Assembly: GCA_002709085.1 (NCBI GenBank)
Contig: PAPR01000026.1
Location: 1 to 63,978 of the forward strand
Source: Pseudooceanicola sp.
GTDB lineage: Bacteria; Pseudomonadota; Alphaproteobacteria; Rhodobacterales; Rhodobacteraceae
Length of the DNA: 63,978 nucleotides
Direction: 5' to 3'
Under the pieces are notes generated by a model. It had not been told where the DNA came from and searched no databases. It saw only the letters and a program-made list of their open reading frames with translations. A program made the translations under genes and the position numbers. Below, one piece after another: positions 48,644-59,358 of this stretch. The stretch's first letter is position 1. Each line of letters begins with the position of its first letter.

Positions 48644-49201
48644 TTACGGCATCAGCACATCCGTGCGTTGGACACGCGAGCTGTCCTCCGTCAGATCGTC
48701 ATAGACCAGCTCGACCGAGACTGATTGCACCGAGCCCAGCGGATACGCCCGGAACGGCACGCCGTCCGCAGGTAACAGCGCATTGGGCGCGGCGGTGTCC
48801 TCGTGGCAGGGTGGCAGCGGCCATTCGGCCGGGGTCGCCCCGTTCACGCCGAGGCGCAGCGCCACCAAACCACAGCGCCAGGCGAGGATCTGCGTCACAT
48901 AGACCAGGTCCTGCCCATTGTATTCCCGGACTGCGACCCAGGAGGTCTTTGTCGCGCTCAGGATCGGTTTCACCTCCGTCGCCGTGGTAAAGCGCCCGGT
49001 CACCGTCTGCGGCTCGACAGTGTAGCCCGGTGTCTCAGGGGTCGCCGGGCGCGAGGGTGAACCGGGTGTCGTGGGAGCCGCTGGTGCGGACGGCTGCGTC
49101 GTCGATGTGATGCGCGCCGGCCTTTCGGGGGCCGGTACGCCGGGGCTACCGGATCCTGAATGTGTGGCAATTGCCAATAACGTCCAAAGCCAAAAGAACA
49201 T
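48644..49201 (-). CDS. Secreted Pro-rich conserved hypothetical protein
   Basis: A 185-residue protein. Residues 1-15 are a short hydrophobic signal (MFFWLWTLLAIATHS), followed by a Pro/Thr/Ser-rich linker (about 18-62) and a C-terminal domain of about 110 residues (VTGRFTTATEVKPILSATKT, VAVREYNGQDLVYVTQIL, two Cys in WRCG and PPCHEDTAAPN, VELVYDDLTEDSSR). I believe similar domains are common in roseobacters but no role is known. Convergent with the cupredoxin-like gene. Confidence 0.7.
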   Translation of the reverse strand: MFFWLWTLLAIATHSGSGSPGVPAPERPARITSTTQPSAPAAPTTPGSPSRPATPETPGYTVEPQTVTGRFTTATEVKPILSATKTSWVAVREYNGQDLVYVTQILAWRCGLVALRLGVNGATPAEWPLPPCHEDTAAPNALLPADGVPFRAYPLGSVQSVSVELVYDDLTEDSSRVQRTDVLMP

Positions 49202-49658
49202 GAGAAAAATACCCTGTGATTTCTTTGATGAACTGGTCTCCCTTAGGACGGATAGCCAGCCTTAACCATGAAGGTTTAACAGGCGACAAATATAGTCAAT
49301 AAGCCGGAATGGTTTAGCTCGGCGGTGAATGACTGCATTGCGCAAGCTGCCAGTTGGCGCGACCGTATTTCCACCTGCTGCGCGTTATTCGCCTTCGTGC
49401 GGCCAGCAACCGTGGCAGTCGGGCGAGGGTGTTGGCCGGGATGCTAGGCCGACCTGGGGATTTCTTCACAGGTGGTTTTGACGCCACCTTCATCACGCCG
49501 GTTTTCGTTCCGACCCTCCATCTCAAGGTGGGCAGGGTCGAACCCATCGCGGTTAATATCGCGCCTATGATTGCGCGCCCGACAGGCTCTCCGCCAACTC
49601 AAAGCCGGTCCCGACCGCCCTCGTCTACGCCAACCGGGAAACCCCAACCAAGCCCGTC
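49202..49658. other. Orphan intergenic stretch upstream of lpdA's end
   Basis: About 450 bases without a convincing gene. Several frames of 60-110 codons exist on both strands but none shows a known motif. The stretch may be a degraded gene or mobile element remnant; I cannot identify which. Confidence 0.4.
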
Positions 49659-51077
49659 TCAGATATGGATCGCGCGACCATAGGCGGCGAGAACCGATTC
49701 GTGCATCATTTCGCTCAGGGTGGGATGCGGGAAAACGGTGTTCATCAGGTCTTCCTCGGTGGTCTCCAGCGTGCGGCCTACGACGTAGCCCTGGATCAGC
49801 TCCGTCACTTCCGCGCCGACCATATGTGCGCCCAGCAGTTCTCCGGTCTTGTCGTCAAAGACGGTCTTTACCATGCCCTCGGCCTCGCCGAGCGCGACGG
49901 CCTTGCCGTTGCCGACAAAGGGAAATTTGCCGACCTTGACCTTGTAGCCCTGCTCTTTCGCCGCCGCTTCGGTCAGGCCGACGCTGGCAACCTGCGGATG
50001 ACAATAGGTGCAACCGGCAATGGAGGAGGGTTTGACCGGATGCGGGTGCCCGCCCGCGACCAGTTCGGCAACCATGACGCCCTCGTGGCTGGCCTTATGC
50101 GCCAGCCAGGGCGCGCCGGCGACATCGCCAATCGCGTAGAGCCCCTCGACCCCGGTGCGGCAATATTCATCCGTTACGATATGCGTGCGATCGACCGTCA
50201 CGCCAGCGGCCTCCAACCCGAGGTCCTCGACATTACCCACGATCCCGACGGCCGAGATGACCGTGTCAAAGTCCACCTTGTTGACCTGACCGTCCGCTTC
50301 GATATGCGCGGTGACCTTACCGCCACCTTTGTTCGGCGCACGGTCCAACTGCTTGACTATGGATTTTTCGAGGATCGTCATCCCCTGCTTCTCGAACTGC
50401 TTCTTGGCAAAGGCGCTGATCTCCGCATCCTCGACCGGCAGCACCCGGTCGAGCACTTCGACAACAGTGGTTTCAGCGCCCAGAGTGTTGTAAAAGCTGG
50501 CGAATTCGATGCCGATGGCGCCCGATCCGATGACCAGCAGCTTTTTCGGCATCCGGGGCGGGTTCAGCGCATCACGGTAGGTCCAGACCAGATCGCCGTC
50601 GCCCTCCAGCCCCGGCAATTGCCGCGCACGCGCGCCGGTCGCGATAACGATATTCTTCGCGGTGATCTCATCGGTGCCCTTGTCGGTCTTGACGCTGACC
50701 TTGCCTTTGCCCGCGAGGGTCGCGTCGCCCATCACGACATCGACCTTGTTCTTCTTCAGCAGGTGCTTCACCCCGCCTTCCATCTGTTTCGCGACCCCGC
50801 GGGAGCGTTTGATGACGGCAGGCAGATTATAGTCGATCTTTTCGGCGGAGAGGCCGAACTCCTTGGCGCGGTGCATCAGGTGAAAGACTTCGGAGGATCG
50901 CAACAGCGCCTTGGTCGGGATGCAGCCCCAGTTCAGACAGATGCCGCCCAGGTTCTCACGCTCGATCACGCAGACCTTCAACCCCAATTGCGCGGCGCGG
51001 ATCGCGGCCACATAACCGCCGGGGCCGGAACCGATCACGAGGAAATCATAGGTTGCGGAGTTTTTGCTAGCGGCCAT
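49659..51077 (-). CDS. lpdA: Dihydrolipoyl dehydrogenase
   Basis: A 472-residue FAD/NAD disulfide oxidoreductase, the E3 subunit of 2-oxo acid dehydrogenase or glycine cleavage complexes. FAD site VIGSGPGGYVAAIRAAQLG, redox disulfide GICLNWGCIPTKALLRSS, NAD site VIGSGAIGIEFASFY, and C-terminal HPTLSEMMHESVL with the catalytic His-Glu pair. No E1 or E2 gene is near. The ATG at 51077 after AGAGGG is preferred to a GTG six bases earlier. Confidence 0.95.
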   Translation of the reverse strand: MAASKNSATYDFLVIGSGPGGYVAAIRAAQLGLKVCVIERENLGGICLNWGCIPTKALLRSSEVFHLMHRAKEFGLSAEKIDYNLPAVIKRSRGVAKQMEGGVKHLLKKNKVDVVMGDATLAGKGKVSVKTDKGTDEITAKNIVIATGARARQLPGLEGDGDLVWTYRDALNPPRMPKKLLVIGSGAIGIEFASFYNTLGAETTVVEVLDRVLPVEDAEISAFAKKQFEKQGMTILEKSIVKQLDRAPNKGGGKVTAHIEADGQVNKVDFDTVISAVGIVGNVEDLGLEAAGVTVDRTHIVTDEYCRTGVEGLYAIGDVAGAPWLAHKASHEGVMVAELVAGGHPHPVKPSSIAGCTYCHPQVASVGLTEAAAKEQGYKVKVGKFPFVGNGKAVALGEAEGMVKTVFDDKTGELLGAHMVGAEVTELIQGYVVGRTLETTEEDLMNTVFPHPTLSEMMHESVLAAYGRAIHI

Positions 51078-51209
51078 GGGCACCCTCTTTCGACAAGATA
51101 GTTTGACGTTAAACTGTTTTCACCGCCCCCTCAACACGGCAAGCCGACCGCCCCCTGCCTTGCCAGAAAGGGGGCCGCTGCGTGCGACGCGGGGCACGGT
51201 ATCCGGGTC

Positions 51210-51782
51210 CTACTCGGCGGCCTGGAACACGCGCAGCGTGTGACCGTAGCCGCCTTGGTCCATATAGGCGGCTTCGTCCTTGGTGGAACGTCGCTCCAGT
51301 GCCTCGTTGCGGTAAGGAAACCGACCGAATTGGCGGATGACCTCACGATGCGCCTTGGCATGCAGCAGATTGTTCTCGCTGGTCATGCGCTCCTTGATCA
51401 GGCGCACGCAGCGGTCTTGATCAGCCAAATTTTCGCTATGCATCAGAGGCAGATAAAAGAACTGACGTTGCGGTTCATCGATCTGTTTATCCCAGCCACG
51501 ATCAATCGCCATCTTGCTGGCGCATCGCGCGAGATGGTCACTGGCAAAGGCGGTGGCTTTGCCCCGGAACATATTGCGTGGAAACTGATCCGTGAGGATG
51601 AGATAGGCCAGGATCCCCGAGGCGGAGGTCTGCCAGACGCCGTAGCCACCCTCCATCGCCTCTGTCCAGGCCGCCCCAAAGCGGTCACGGATCCCGGCAT
51701 CGAGGCCTTCATCCTCCAGATACCATCCGCTCGGACCAATCTCGTCGAGCCAGAACGACATGACTTCATCGGGTTCGACCAT
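51210..51782 (-). CDS. DUF924 family protein
   Basis: A 190-residue cytosolic protein of the DUF924 family: VMSFWLDEIGP, ILTDQFPRNMFRGKATAF, FFYLPLMHSENLADQDRCV and FGRFPYRNEALERRST. The fold is thought to be TPR-like and helical; no activity is proven. The start is placed at the ATG at 51782 after GGAGG. It sits between lpdA and an MFS gene on the same strand. Confidence 0.9.
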   Translation of the reverse strand: MVEPDEVMSFWLDEIGPSGWYLEDEGLDAGIRDRFGAAWTEAMEGGYGVWQTSASGILAYLILTDQFPRNMFRGKATAFASDHLARCASKMAIDRGWDKQIDEPQRQFFYLPLMHSENLADQDRCVRLIKERMTSENNLLHAKAHREVIRQFGRFPYRNEALERRSTKDEAAYMDQGGYGHTLRVFQAAE

Positions 51783-51875
51783 GATTGCCTCCGCAAATTG
51801 GGTATCCTGCACCGCAGTCTTGCAAATCCCTGCCAGAACGCAAACCGCAAACATCACATCGCGGCACCAATGCGC

Positions 51876-53132
51876 CTACTGTTGTTCGGAGTCTTCGTTT
51901 TCTGCGGCTTCGATGGCCCACTCTTGCGCCGCCTCGAACGCCACAGGACCGGCGGACATCAGGACAGGCGTGAAGGCGCCCACCTCTGTCCGGGCCGGTG
52001 CGGCACGGCGGGTCATGCGATATGCGGCGTACCCAGCCAGCGCGAACAGCAGCAGACCGATAAAGAGCCAAAACCCCGGAGGCCCGAGCACCGTCATGAT
52101 CCAGCCTGTGGCCAGAGGCCCGGAAATCGCGCCCAGACCGTTGAGAAAGATCATCCCACCGGAAGCCGAGGCCATATCCTGACTATCCAGGAAATCGTTC
52201 GCGTAGGAAATAAGAAGAGAGTACAGCGGGTTGGACATCCCGCCCACCAGAAACGCCGCGACCAGCAGGCCGGTCTGCGTGTTCAATGCCATCCCGATCA
52301 CTGCGCCGACACCGCCGACCAGAGCAACGATCATAATCAGCTGCCGGCGGTCCATCCGGTCCGAGAGCCAGCCAAGCGGATATTGCGCCAGCGTCGCGCC
52401 GATATAAAAGGTCGCGATAAAGATCGAGATCTCCTTGATGCTCAACCCCGCCTGGGAGCCATAGACCGCCGCCATGCCGAACTGGGCCGAAAACGCGCCG
52501 CCCAGCAGAAATACACCGACACAGGACAGGGGCGAGATGTGATAAAGCCGTCGCAGCGACATCGGCTGCGTCCGATCAAAGGCCGGCGTGGGTGAAACGG
52601 ATAGCAGGATCGGCGCGAATGAGATCGAAACCAGCACCGAGGGAATGATGAACAGGATGAACCCCGAGGGATCCCCCACCAGCAGCAGACCCTGTGCCGC
52701 GATGATCCCGATCATCTGCACGATCATGTAGAGTGACAGCGCCTTGCCCCGGTTTTCGTTTGTCGCCGCGGCGTTCAGCCAACTTTCCGCCGTCACGTAA
52801 ACACCGGAGAAGCAAAAGCCGATGATGATCCGCCCGATGGTCCAGCTGACCGGATGGGCAAAGGCCGGATAGAGGATCAGCACCGCTGAGATGAAGGACC
52901 CAAGCGCCGCGAAGACCCGCACATGACCGACGCGGCGGATCATCTCGGGCGCCGCGCGCGACCCGCCGAGGAAGCCGAGGAAGTAGCCCGACATCACGAT
53001 CGACATCTCGAACGTCGAGAACCCCTCGATCCCGCCGCGCACACCGAGAAGCGAGCCCTGCAGGCCATTGCCCACCATCAAAAGGCACAGCCCGAGAAGG
53101 AGCGCCCACGCCGAACCAAGTACCTGAAACAT
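51876..53132 (-). CDS. MFS transporter
   Basis: A 418-residue membrane protein with about 12 transmembrane helices in two halves. The MFS loop motif is visible after helix 2 (GSRAAPEMIRRVGHVRVFA) and again in the second half (LAQYPLGWLSDRMDRRQLIM). The substrate is not readable; the pattern is like the YcaD/aromatic-acid-type members. The C-terminal tail is acidic (EAAQEWAIEAAENEDSEQQ). Confidence 0.9.
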   Translation of the reverse strand: MFQVLGSAWALLLGLCLLMVGNGLQGSLLGVRGGIEGFSTFEMSIVMSGYFLGFLGGSRAAPEMIRRVGHVRVFAALGSFISAVLILYPAFAHPVSWTIGRIIIGFCFSGVYVTAESWLNAAATNENRGKALSLYMIVQMIGIIAAQGLLLVGDPSGFILFIIPSVLVSISFAPILLSVSPTPAFDRTQPMSLRRLYHISPLSCVGVFLLGGAFSAQFGMAAVYGSQAGLSIKEISIFIATFYIGATLAQYPLGWLSDRMDRRQLIMIVALVGGVGAVIGMALNTQTGLLVAAFLVGGMSNPLYSLLISYANDFLDSQDMASASGGMIFLNGLGAISGPLATGWIMTVLGPPGFWLFIGLLLFALAGYAAYRMTRRAAPARTEVGAFTPVLMSAGPVAFEAAQEWAIEAAENEDSEQQ

Positions 53133-53221
53133 AGAAGCCTTTCTTTCGATCGACCGGTGGAAGGCGGGCCGCCCTCGGGTCGTTCGGTAATTTTATCAAA
53201 CCCCTGCTAACACGGGGAAGG

Positions 53222-54268
53222 TTACGGGATTAACAAGGAGGCATCCCCATAGGAGAAAAACCGGTATTGCGCGCTCACCGCGTGATCATAGACTGCGCGG
53301 ATGCGATCATGTCCGACCAATGCCGACACAAGCATGAGCAAAGTCGACTTCGGCAGGTGAAAATTTGTCATCAGCGCATCGGTCACGTGAAAGGTGAAAC
53401 CGGGATAGATGAAGATATCGGTCTCGCCGCGCCAGGGACGGATCGTGCCATCACGCGCCGCGCTTTCGATCAGCCGCAGCGCGGTGGTGCCGATCGGAAT
53501 GACCCGCCCGCCGGCTGCTTTGGTGGCAGCGATCTCGGCTGCCGCTCGCGGCGTGACCTCACCCCATTCGGCGTGCATCCGGTGCGTCGTGACATCCGCG
53601 ACCTTCACGGGCAGGAAGGTGCCCGCGCCGACGTGCAGGGTGACATGGGTTGTCGCGACCCCCATGTCAGCAATCCGTGCCAACAGCGCATCATCGAAGT
53701 GCAGAGATGCGGTCGGGGCGGCCACCGCGCCGGAATGCCGTGCCCAGACGGTCTGATAATCCTCGCGATCCTGCGCATCAGGTGCACGCAATGCGGCGAT
53801 ATAGGGCGGCAGCGGCATCGCGCCCGCCGCCGAAAGCGCGGCGTCGAAATCGTCCCCCGCTAGGTTGAATGCGAGGATGCCCTGCCCCTCGGCCTTCGCC
53901 ACCAGGTGCGCGGAAAGATCGTCGGAGAAGCGGATCTCCTCGCCCTCGCGGACCTTCCTCAGCGGTTTCAGCAGCGCGGACCAGCGACCGTCGGGCTTGG
54001 GCTCCAGCAAGGTGACGTCGATCCGGGCTTCGGTCCGCCCTTCGGCCCCGTCGCGGGCGCGGATACCAGACAGTCGGGCCGGGGTGACGCGGGCGTCGGT
54101 CAGCACCAGCCGGTCCCCCGGACGCAGCCAGTCGGTCAGATCGCGCACGACTGCGTCGCTGATCCTGTCGCCCTCCGCCACCAGCAGCCGCGCGGAGGAC
54201 CGCGGGCGCGCCGGGCGCGTCGCAATTAGCGCTTCGGGCAGATCGAAATCGAAATCGCTGAGTTGCAT
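53222..54268 (-). CDS. queA: tRNA preQ1(34) S-adenosylmethionine ribosyltransferase-isomerase
   Basis: A 348-residue enzyme that adds the ribosyl moiety of SAM to preQ1 in tRNA, making epoxyqueuosine. It starts [19 protein letters not shown], and has [33 protein letters not shown] and [18 protein letters not shown], all typical of QueA. Length as expected. No other que gene is in view. Confidence 0.94.
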   Translation of the reverse strand: MQLSDFDFDLPEALIATRPARPRSSARLLVAEGDRISDAVVRDLTDWLRPGDRLVLTDARVTPARLSGIRARDGAEGRTEARIDVTLLEPKPDGRWSALLKPLRKVREGEEIRFSDDLSAHLVAKAEGQGILAFNLAGDDFDAALSAAGAMPLPPYIAALRAPDAQDREDYQTVWARHSGAVAAPTASLHFDDALLARIADMGVATTHVTLHVGAGTFLPVKVADVTTHRMHAEWGEVTPRAAAEIAATKAAGGRVIPIGTTALRLIESAARDGTIRPWRGETDIFIYPGFTFHVTDALMTNFHLPKSTLLMLVSALVGHDRIRAVYDHAVSAQYRFFSYGDASLLIP

Positions 54269-54360
54269 AAGAGCTCCGGCATCGGTGTTCTTGGCCTCGT
54301 GGCGCGGCGCGGCGCGGGATTCAAGGGGCTTTTGACAGCTCTCATGCGATTGCCGCGCGG

Positions 54361-57300
54361 TCAGTTGGTCGTCGGTGCCGGGCGTCGGAAAATTTCGCGG
54401 AACATCCCGGGCGTGAAGATCGACAGCGGGTTGACGTTGACCCTGGGGTTAGCCACCGCGCCGAAGAGGCGATAGTTGAAGCCCAACAGCCCCTCGCCCT
54501 TCCGGGTAAAGATTTGGCCGATCCCGTTCAGCATGTAGATGGGTGAAATCACGCCCTGCATGTCCATCCGCTTGGCATTCAGATCGTAGACTCCATCCAT
54601 AGAGACCCCCATGGACGCCCCCGTTGCGCTGGAACTGCGCAGGATAACCTGTTGCGGGGTCAAGCGAAAGTTGGCGTCGACCTCGGTAAAAGGAATGCCG
54701 CCGCCCGACATCTGCTCCAGCAATCCAACGATTGAGATCGCGGAGAGTAGCGACGCCATCGCGGGCGCGTCCTCAAGGGTGATGTCGCGCACCTTGAGCA
54801 GGCCGTCATAGCTACCCGGCGCAGAAATCGGAGAGAGCGAGAGATCCAGCGTCCCGCCCCGACCCTTTTGCAACAGGCCCGCCGCGGACAGCACCGCCCC
54901 TGCATCATCGGCAAGGATCCGCACCGCGCTGCGCCCGCGTTGCGGCACGACTGTCCCGCTGATCGGCGCGACGCCGTTCAGGTTCGCCGCAAACTGACCG
55001 GACAGCCCCCCCGCGTTGGTAAACTCGCCCCGCATCCCGCGCAGCACGATGGTGTCCGTAACGCGAAGCTCGTCCAGTGTCACCGTCAGCGGCCCGCCCT
55101 CGCCCGATGATTTGCCCAGATCAATCCGGCGAAGATCGACGGAACCGCCGTTAACCACAACCTTGGGCGCGACGCCCTTGCCCCGACCGCTGAGCAGGAC
55201 CGGCGCATCCAGCCAGTCGCGCAGACGGACGCGGTCAAACCGCGCGGCATCCAGTGCGCCGTCGGGGTGCAAACTGAGACGTCCCTTGGCCGACAAGCCC
55301 GGCGCGGAAAGCGAAATCGACTCGATCGACGGTGGCGTGCTCAACTCTCCAGCCACCTCGAAGGCGCCGACCTGCGCGCGGCTCATCGACCAATTCAGCG
55401 CATCGAGCTTGAGCGCGATACCCGCAAGATCGCTGCTGAGACGGAAGGTCGGAGCCTGCCCCTTCGCGAGGTCGAGCCGGATGTTCGCCCGGCCCGATCC
55501 CGCCAGTGCACCGGGGGGCAAGCCGAGGTTGAACTGATCCGCGATGGTTTCGGTCACCGTCAGCCAGCCATCGACCGTGCTTCGCCCACCCGCGTTCGGG
55601 CCCAGTTCGGCGCGCCATTCACCGCCCACCTCGACGTCGCCCAGCCGTGCGGTGCCGGCAACGCGCAACCCTTTGGTATCGCCCTGCAGGTCCAGCGATG
55701 TCGCGGTGAACCGTTGATTGGGGACGATCTGTGTGCTCTCCACGTTCGTAAGTCGGGCGGAATAGCTGATCGCGATCTCTTCGGGGGGAAGCGGCTTTTT
55801 GAGGTTGAAGTTCAACTGCGCCTCGATCTCGGCCTCCCCGGTGGCGAGGCCTGCGTCCCGCCCCGCCTTTGTCAGCAAGGACAGGGGTTTGAGGTCCAGC
55901 AAGGTCAAGACGTCACCGATCGCGCCATCCGCACGCACGCGCACTTCGGCGGGTCCGCGTTTCACCCGCGTGTTTTCGTAGATGAAGGTGGTGCCGGCAA
56001 TGCGGATGCCCTCGCCATCAGGTGCATAGACCACGCCGTTGTCAGCCGTGACGACAAAGCGATCGTCGCGCAATTCCGCATGTCCGCTGGCGGATTCAAT
56101 CGGTGGAATTGAGGGGAGGAAGGTCGTGATGACATCCTCGAAATCAAAGCCGAGCACAACATCGGGACGCGAGGTCGGCGCGGATCGAACCCCGAACTGG
56201 ATATTGTGCAGCACGCCGTCCAACACATTGCGCGCGACCCATTCGCGGGTCTTCACCAGCGCGGATTGAGGCCAAAGCTCCAGCAGGTCATCCGCTGACA
56301 TTTCGGCGGATCGCCCGGTCACGCTGACATCCCAGCCGTCCTCTTCGACAGCGAACCACCCCTTCAGGGCCAGGGTCGCCCCCCTGTCACGCAGATCGAA
56401 CCGACCGACGTCCAGCCTGAAAGGGTCGAGCTTGACGCGCATCTCCACATCCGCGCCTTCCAGAAAGATCGGCGCCGGGTAGATCCCGCCGGGATTGGTG
56501 GTCAGTTCCGTCAGGCGCAGCTGGCCGGTCATCGCACCGGGGATCCCGTCGCTGATATCGGCGAGCACAATGCGCCCCTCGGCGGTGGCCTCCACCCAGG
56601 CGCTTTGCACGGCCAGCTCATCAAAGCGCAGGGTTGTACTGGCCGGGTCGTATTGGAAATAGGAGCGGGCCGATTTGAAAGGCACAGGATCACGGGTGTT
56701 GCCGGGGGCAAGCGCGCCCTCCCCGATCAGCAATGTCCCATCCAGGGGGCCGATGATCCCCGCCTCATCCGTCGTGACCCTCAGGGAGCCCGAAATCGGC
56801 GCATCAAGAACCCCCAGCCAGGCGAGGCCCGCGCTTTGCGTTGCGATATCGCTGGCTGGCATGTCCTCTACCCTCAGTGCGAGGCTGGCGGCGCGGCTGC
56901 CCATTTCACCATCGACACTGACGGCGGCGGTGGTCGCGTAGGAATAACCGCCCAGCAACGCGAAATCCCCCCGCAATCGCAGCGCATTGCCAAGCCTCGA
57001 CAGGTGCAACCGGCCGCCATCGACCGTCCAGGCACGCCCGCTGCGCTGATCCTCGTAACGTACCGTCAAAGCCTCGCCCTCGATCCGTCTGAGGGCCGAG
57101 AACGACGGCTGGTTCAACAGCTCTGTCAGGCTGTCGAGGGATTGCGCAATGTCGCGCGCGCGCGCTTCTTCCGCCGCGGGAGTGCCGAAAGCAACTGTAT
57201 AGCTGCCCGCCTGGTCCCGGCTGAACTGGATCCGCGCGCCGGTGACGGTGATCACCCTCGGGCGGATCATCCCCTGCAGCAGCGCGGCGGGGTCGAAGGA

Positions 57301-57666
57301 GCCCGTGACATCCGCGAGGGTCACGGGCTGGCCCGTGCCAGGCGGGACCACACGCACGCTGGTGAGATGCAGGCTGGGTTGCCATTCGTCGGACACGGTC
57401 AGCGTCAGGTCGTCAAAATTGATCGCGATATCGGGAATGAATTCGGCCAGCCTGACCTCGATACGATCCTTGATCCAGTCAGGGGCGGCGAAATCCTGAC
57501 CCTTGGCGAACCACAAAACGCCGAGCACCAGCAGGATCAGCACCAAGGCAGGAACGACCAATCCCCCCACGATCCACACCAGCACGCGCCGCGCGCGGCG
57601 ACGCCCCCGGGGCGGTTTCCCCTCATTCTCACCGCTGTCTGACCTGGTCTCGACAGTTTCGATCAC
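54361..57666 (-). CDS. Giant AsmA-like/DUF3971 envelope protein (YhdP-type)
   Basis: A protein of about 1101 residues: a Arg-rich N-tail, one transmembrane helix ([21 protein letters not shown], residues about 28-48), then a long beta-rich periplasmic body. The C-terminal 120 residues show the AsmA-like end ([41 protein letters not shown]). This matches YhdP/AsmA-type lipid-transport bridges between the membranes. I start at GTG 57666, which follows CAGGATTAAC; the first Met (57759) would overlap bcp, so a downstream start is required. Confidence 0.85.
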   Translation of the reverse strand: MIETVETRSDSGENEGKPPRGRRRARRVLVWIVGGLVVPALVLILLVLGVLWFAKGQDFAAPDWIKDRIEVRLAEFIPDIAINFDDLTLTVSDEWQPSLHLTSVRVVPPGTGQPVTLADVTGSFDPAALLQGMIRPRVITVTGARIQFSRDQAGSYTVAFGTPAAEEARARDIAQSLDSLTELLNQPSFSALRRIEGEALTVRYEDQRSGRAWTVDGGRLHLSRLGNALRLRGDFALLGGYSYATTAAVSVDGEMGSRAASLALRVEDMPASDIATQSAGLAWLGVLDAPISGSLRVTTDEAGIIGPLDGTLLIGEGALAPGNTRDPVPFKSARSYFQYDPASTTLRFDELAVQSAWVEATAEGRIVLADISDGIPGAMTGQLRLTELTTNPGGIYPAPIFLEGADVEMRVKLDPFRLDVGRFDLRDRGATLALKGWFAVEEDGWDVSVTGRSAEMSADDLLELWPQSALVKTREWVARNVLDGVLHNIQFGVRSAPTSRPDVVLGFDFEDVITTFLPSIPPIESASGHAELRDDRFVVTADNGVVYAPDGEGIRIAGTTFIYENTRVKRGPAEVRVRADGAIGDVLTLLDLKPLSLLTKAGRDAGLATGEAEIEAQLNFNLKKPLPPEEIAISYSARLTNVESTQIVPNQRFTATSLDLQGDTKGLRVAGTARLGDVEVGGEWRAELGPNAGGRSTVDGWLTVTETIADQFNLGLPPGALAGSGRANIRLDLAKGQAPTFRLSSDLAGIALKLDALNWSMSRAQVGAFEVAGELSTPPSIESISLSAPGLSAKGRLSLHPDGALDAARFDRVRLRDWLDAPVLLSGRGKGVAPKVVVNGGSVDLRRIDLGKSSGEGGPLTVTLDELRVTDTIVLRGMRGEFTNAGGLSGQFAANLNGVAPISGTVVPQRGRSAVRILADDAGAVLSAAGLLQKGRGGTLDLSLSPISAPGSYDGLLKVRDITLEDAPAMASLLSAISIVGLLEQMSGGGIPFTEVDANFRLTPQQVILRSSSATGASMGVSMDGVYDLNAKRMDMQGVISPIYMLNGIGQIFTRKGEGLLGFNYRLFGAVANPRVNVNPLSIFTPGMFREIFRRPAPTTN

Positions 57667-57750
57667 GTTAATCCTGCCATCTGGGCTTTCCCTGCCTCTG
57701 CTCCGGTCTATTATGGAATTCTTGGTACAGGTAGAGGAAAGCCGTTCACG

Positions 57751-58245
57751 ATGTCTCAATCCACGTCAGAAAAAACCGACACGCTGCCGAAAAAGGGCGA
57801 AATGGCCCCGGATTTCACCCTGCCGCAGGACGGCGGAGACCCCGTCACCCTGTCTGACTTGCGTCCGGCGCCTGTCGTGGTTTTCTTCTACCCTCGCGAC
57901 GATACGCCGGGATGCACGATTGAAAACAAAGACTTCACTGACATGGCCAAGGATTTCAGCAAGGCCGGAGCGGTTGTTCTGGGCATCTCGAAGGACACCG
58001 TCGAAAAACATGAAAAGTTTCGCAAGAAACATGACCTCAGCTCGATCTTGCTGTCCGACGCCGATAGCGATGTCTGCGAGCGCTACGGTGTTTGGGGCGA
58101 AAAGCAGATGTATGGCAAAACCTTTGAAGGCATCACACGCGCGACGTTCCTCATCGACCGTGACGGCAAAATCGCCGAAGTGTGGCCCAAGGTGAAGGTG
58201 AAAGGCCACGTCGAGGCGGTTCTCGCGGCGGTCGAGGCTCTCTAG
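57751..58245 (+). CDS. bcp: Thioredoxin-dependent peroxiredoxin, Bcp type
   Basis: A 164-residue peroxiredoxin. The peroxidatic Cys55 lies in YPRDDTPGCTIE with the conserved Pro-Thr/Arg surroundings. In E. coli Bcp the resolving Cys is five residues on; here that position is Lys60, so this is an atypical 1-Cys form unless Cys109 (DSDVCERYG) resolves. The rest (GVWGEKQMYGKTFEGITRATF) fits the family. Divergent from the AsmA-like gene. Confidence 0.93.
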   Translation: MSQSTSEKTDTLPKKGEMAPDFTLPQDGGDPVTLSDLRPAPVVVFFYPRDDTPGCTIENKDFTDMAKDFSKAGAVVLGISKDTVEKHEKFRKKHDLSSILLSDADSDVCERYGVWGEKQMYGKTFEGITRATFLIDRDGKIAEVWPKVKVKGHVEAVLAAVEAL

Positions 58246-58342
58246 TCATCACATCTTGATCGGGGGAAAGCCGGCCCGCCCTTTTCCGCAAGTGCGATAC
58301 CGCTATGGGCCTGCCGACCCTTTCCGTGCTAGCCACCCCGCC

Positions 58343-59170
58343 ATGACCCAAACGCTCGCCCAAATGGCCGTCGCGGTGCTGAGCACTGCTGATGGCCGCG
58401 CTAAGACCGCACTTGCCCACGAACATGCCGCCGCATGGCGGGCATCGCGCGACGGCAGCGGCCCCGAGATCGCCATTGGCACCGCCACGCCGCCACTGCG
58501 CCCGGCGCGCCCCGAAAAACCCGATCTGGCTAATCCGCGTGACATGCCGCGTCGTCGGCCCGGATCGCCCCAGGGCCGCATCGCCCTGTTGCACGCGGTG
58601 GCGCATATCGAACTGAACGCCGTGGATCTGCATTGGGACATCATCGCGCGCTTTACCGAGATTGGATTTCCACCCGGCTTTTACGATGACTGGGTGCAGG
58701 CCGGCGACGAGGAAGCCAAGCATTTCAATCTGCTCTGCGACTGCCTGGAAAGGCTCGGCTCGCATTATGGCGCGCTGCCCGCGCATGCCGGAATGTGGCG
58801 CGCAGCAGAGGATACGGTCGAGGATATCTTTGGGCGTCTCGCGGTGGTCCCGATGGTGCTGGAGGCCCGCGGGCTGGACGTCACGCCCGGCATGATCACG
58901 GTTTTCGAAAAGGCGGGGGATGAGCAGGCGGTCGCCGCCCTGCGCACGATCTACGCCGAGGAAGTGCATCATGTCGCCTATGGGTCGAAGTGGTTTCATT
59001 GGCTCTGCGGGCGTGACGGGCTGGACCCGAAACCGCAGTTTCACAAGCTGGTCCGGCATTACTTTCACGGCGCTCTCAAGCCCCCCTTTAACGAGGAAAA
59101 GCGCGCCGAAGCCGGCATTCCGCCCGACTTCTACTGGCCCCTGACAGAGCAAATTTCACCCAAAAATTAG
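58343..59170 (+). CDS. DUF455 ferritin-like protein
   Basis: A 275-residue protein with a four-helix ferritin-like core. Metal-binding Glu/His pairs are visible: HAVAHIELNAVDLHWD, GDEEAKHFNLL, MVLEARGLDVTPGM and YAEEVHHVAYGSKWF. This DUF455 group is related to MiaE-like hydroxylases, but the reaction is unknown. The start at 58343 removes an upstream extension without conserved character. Follows bcp on the same strand. Confidence 0.87.
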   Translation: MTQTLAQMAVAVLSTADGRAKTALAHEHAAAWRASRDGSGPEIAIGTATPPLRPARPEKPDLANPRDMPRRRPGSPQGRIALLHAVAHIELNAVDLHWDIIARFTEIGFPPGFYDDWVQAGDEEAKHFNLLCDCLERLGSHYGALPAHAGMWRAAEDTVEDIFGRLAVVPMVLEARGLDVTPGMITVFEKAGDEQAVAALRTIYAEEVHHVAYGSKWFHWLCGRDGLDPKPQFHKLVRHYFHGALKPPFNEEKRAEAGIPPDFYWPLTEQISPKN

Positions 59171-59358
59171 GTCAAAGACGTGGCCTAAGGGTCTCATAAT
59201 CGGCAATATTTCGCCAATTCGGCGGAAAATATCCGGATAATGGAACCCTCTGGGCCAAAAACCTTGCCCCCCTGGGGGTAGGCAGGTAACACCTTGGCAA
59301 ACGACGACGTAGGGACAACGGCGGCGTGGAACGGGAACGGGGACAAAGGACGCATCAC

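Noticed and set aside
49290-49380. Stretch that first looked like a tRNA-type sequence
   Set aside because: No cloverleaf can be drawn and there is no T-loop consensus.
49665-51101. 478-codon plus-strand frame over lpdA
   Set aside because: Mirror of the lpdA coding strand, without a ribosome site or domain.
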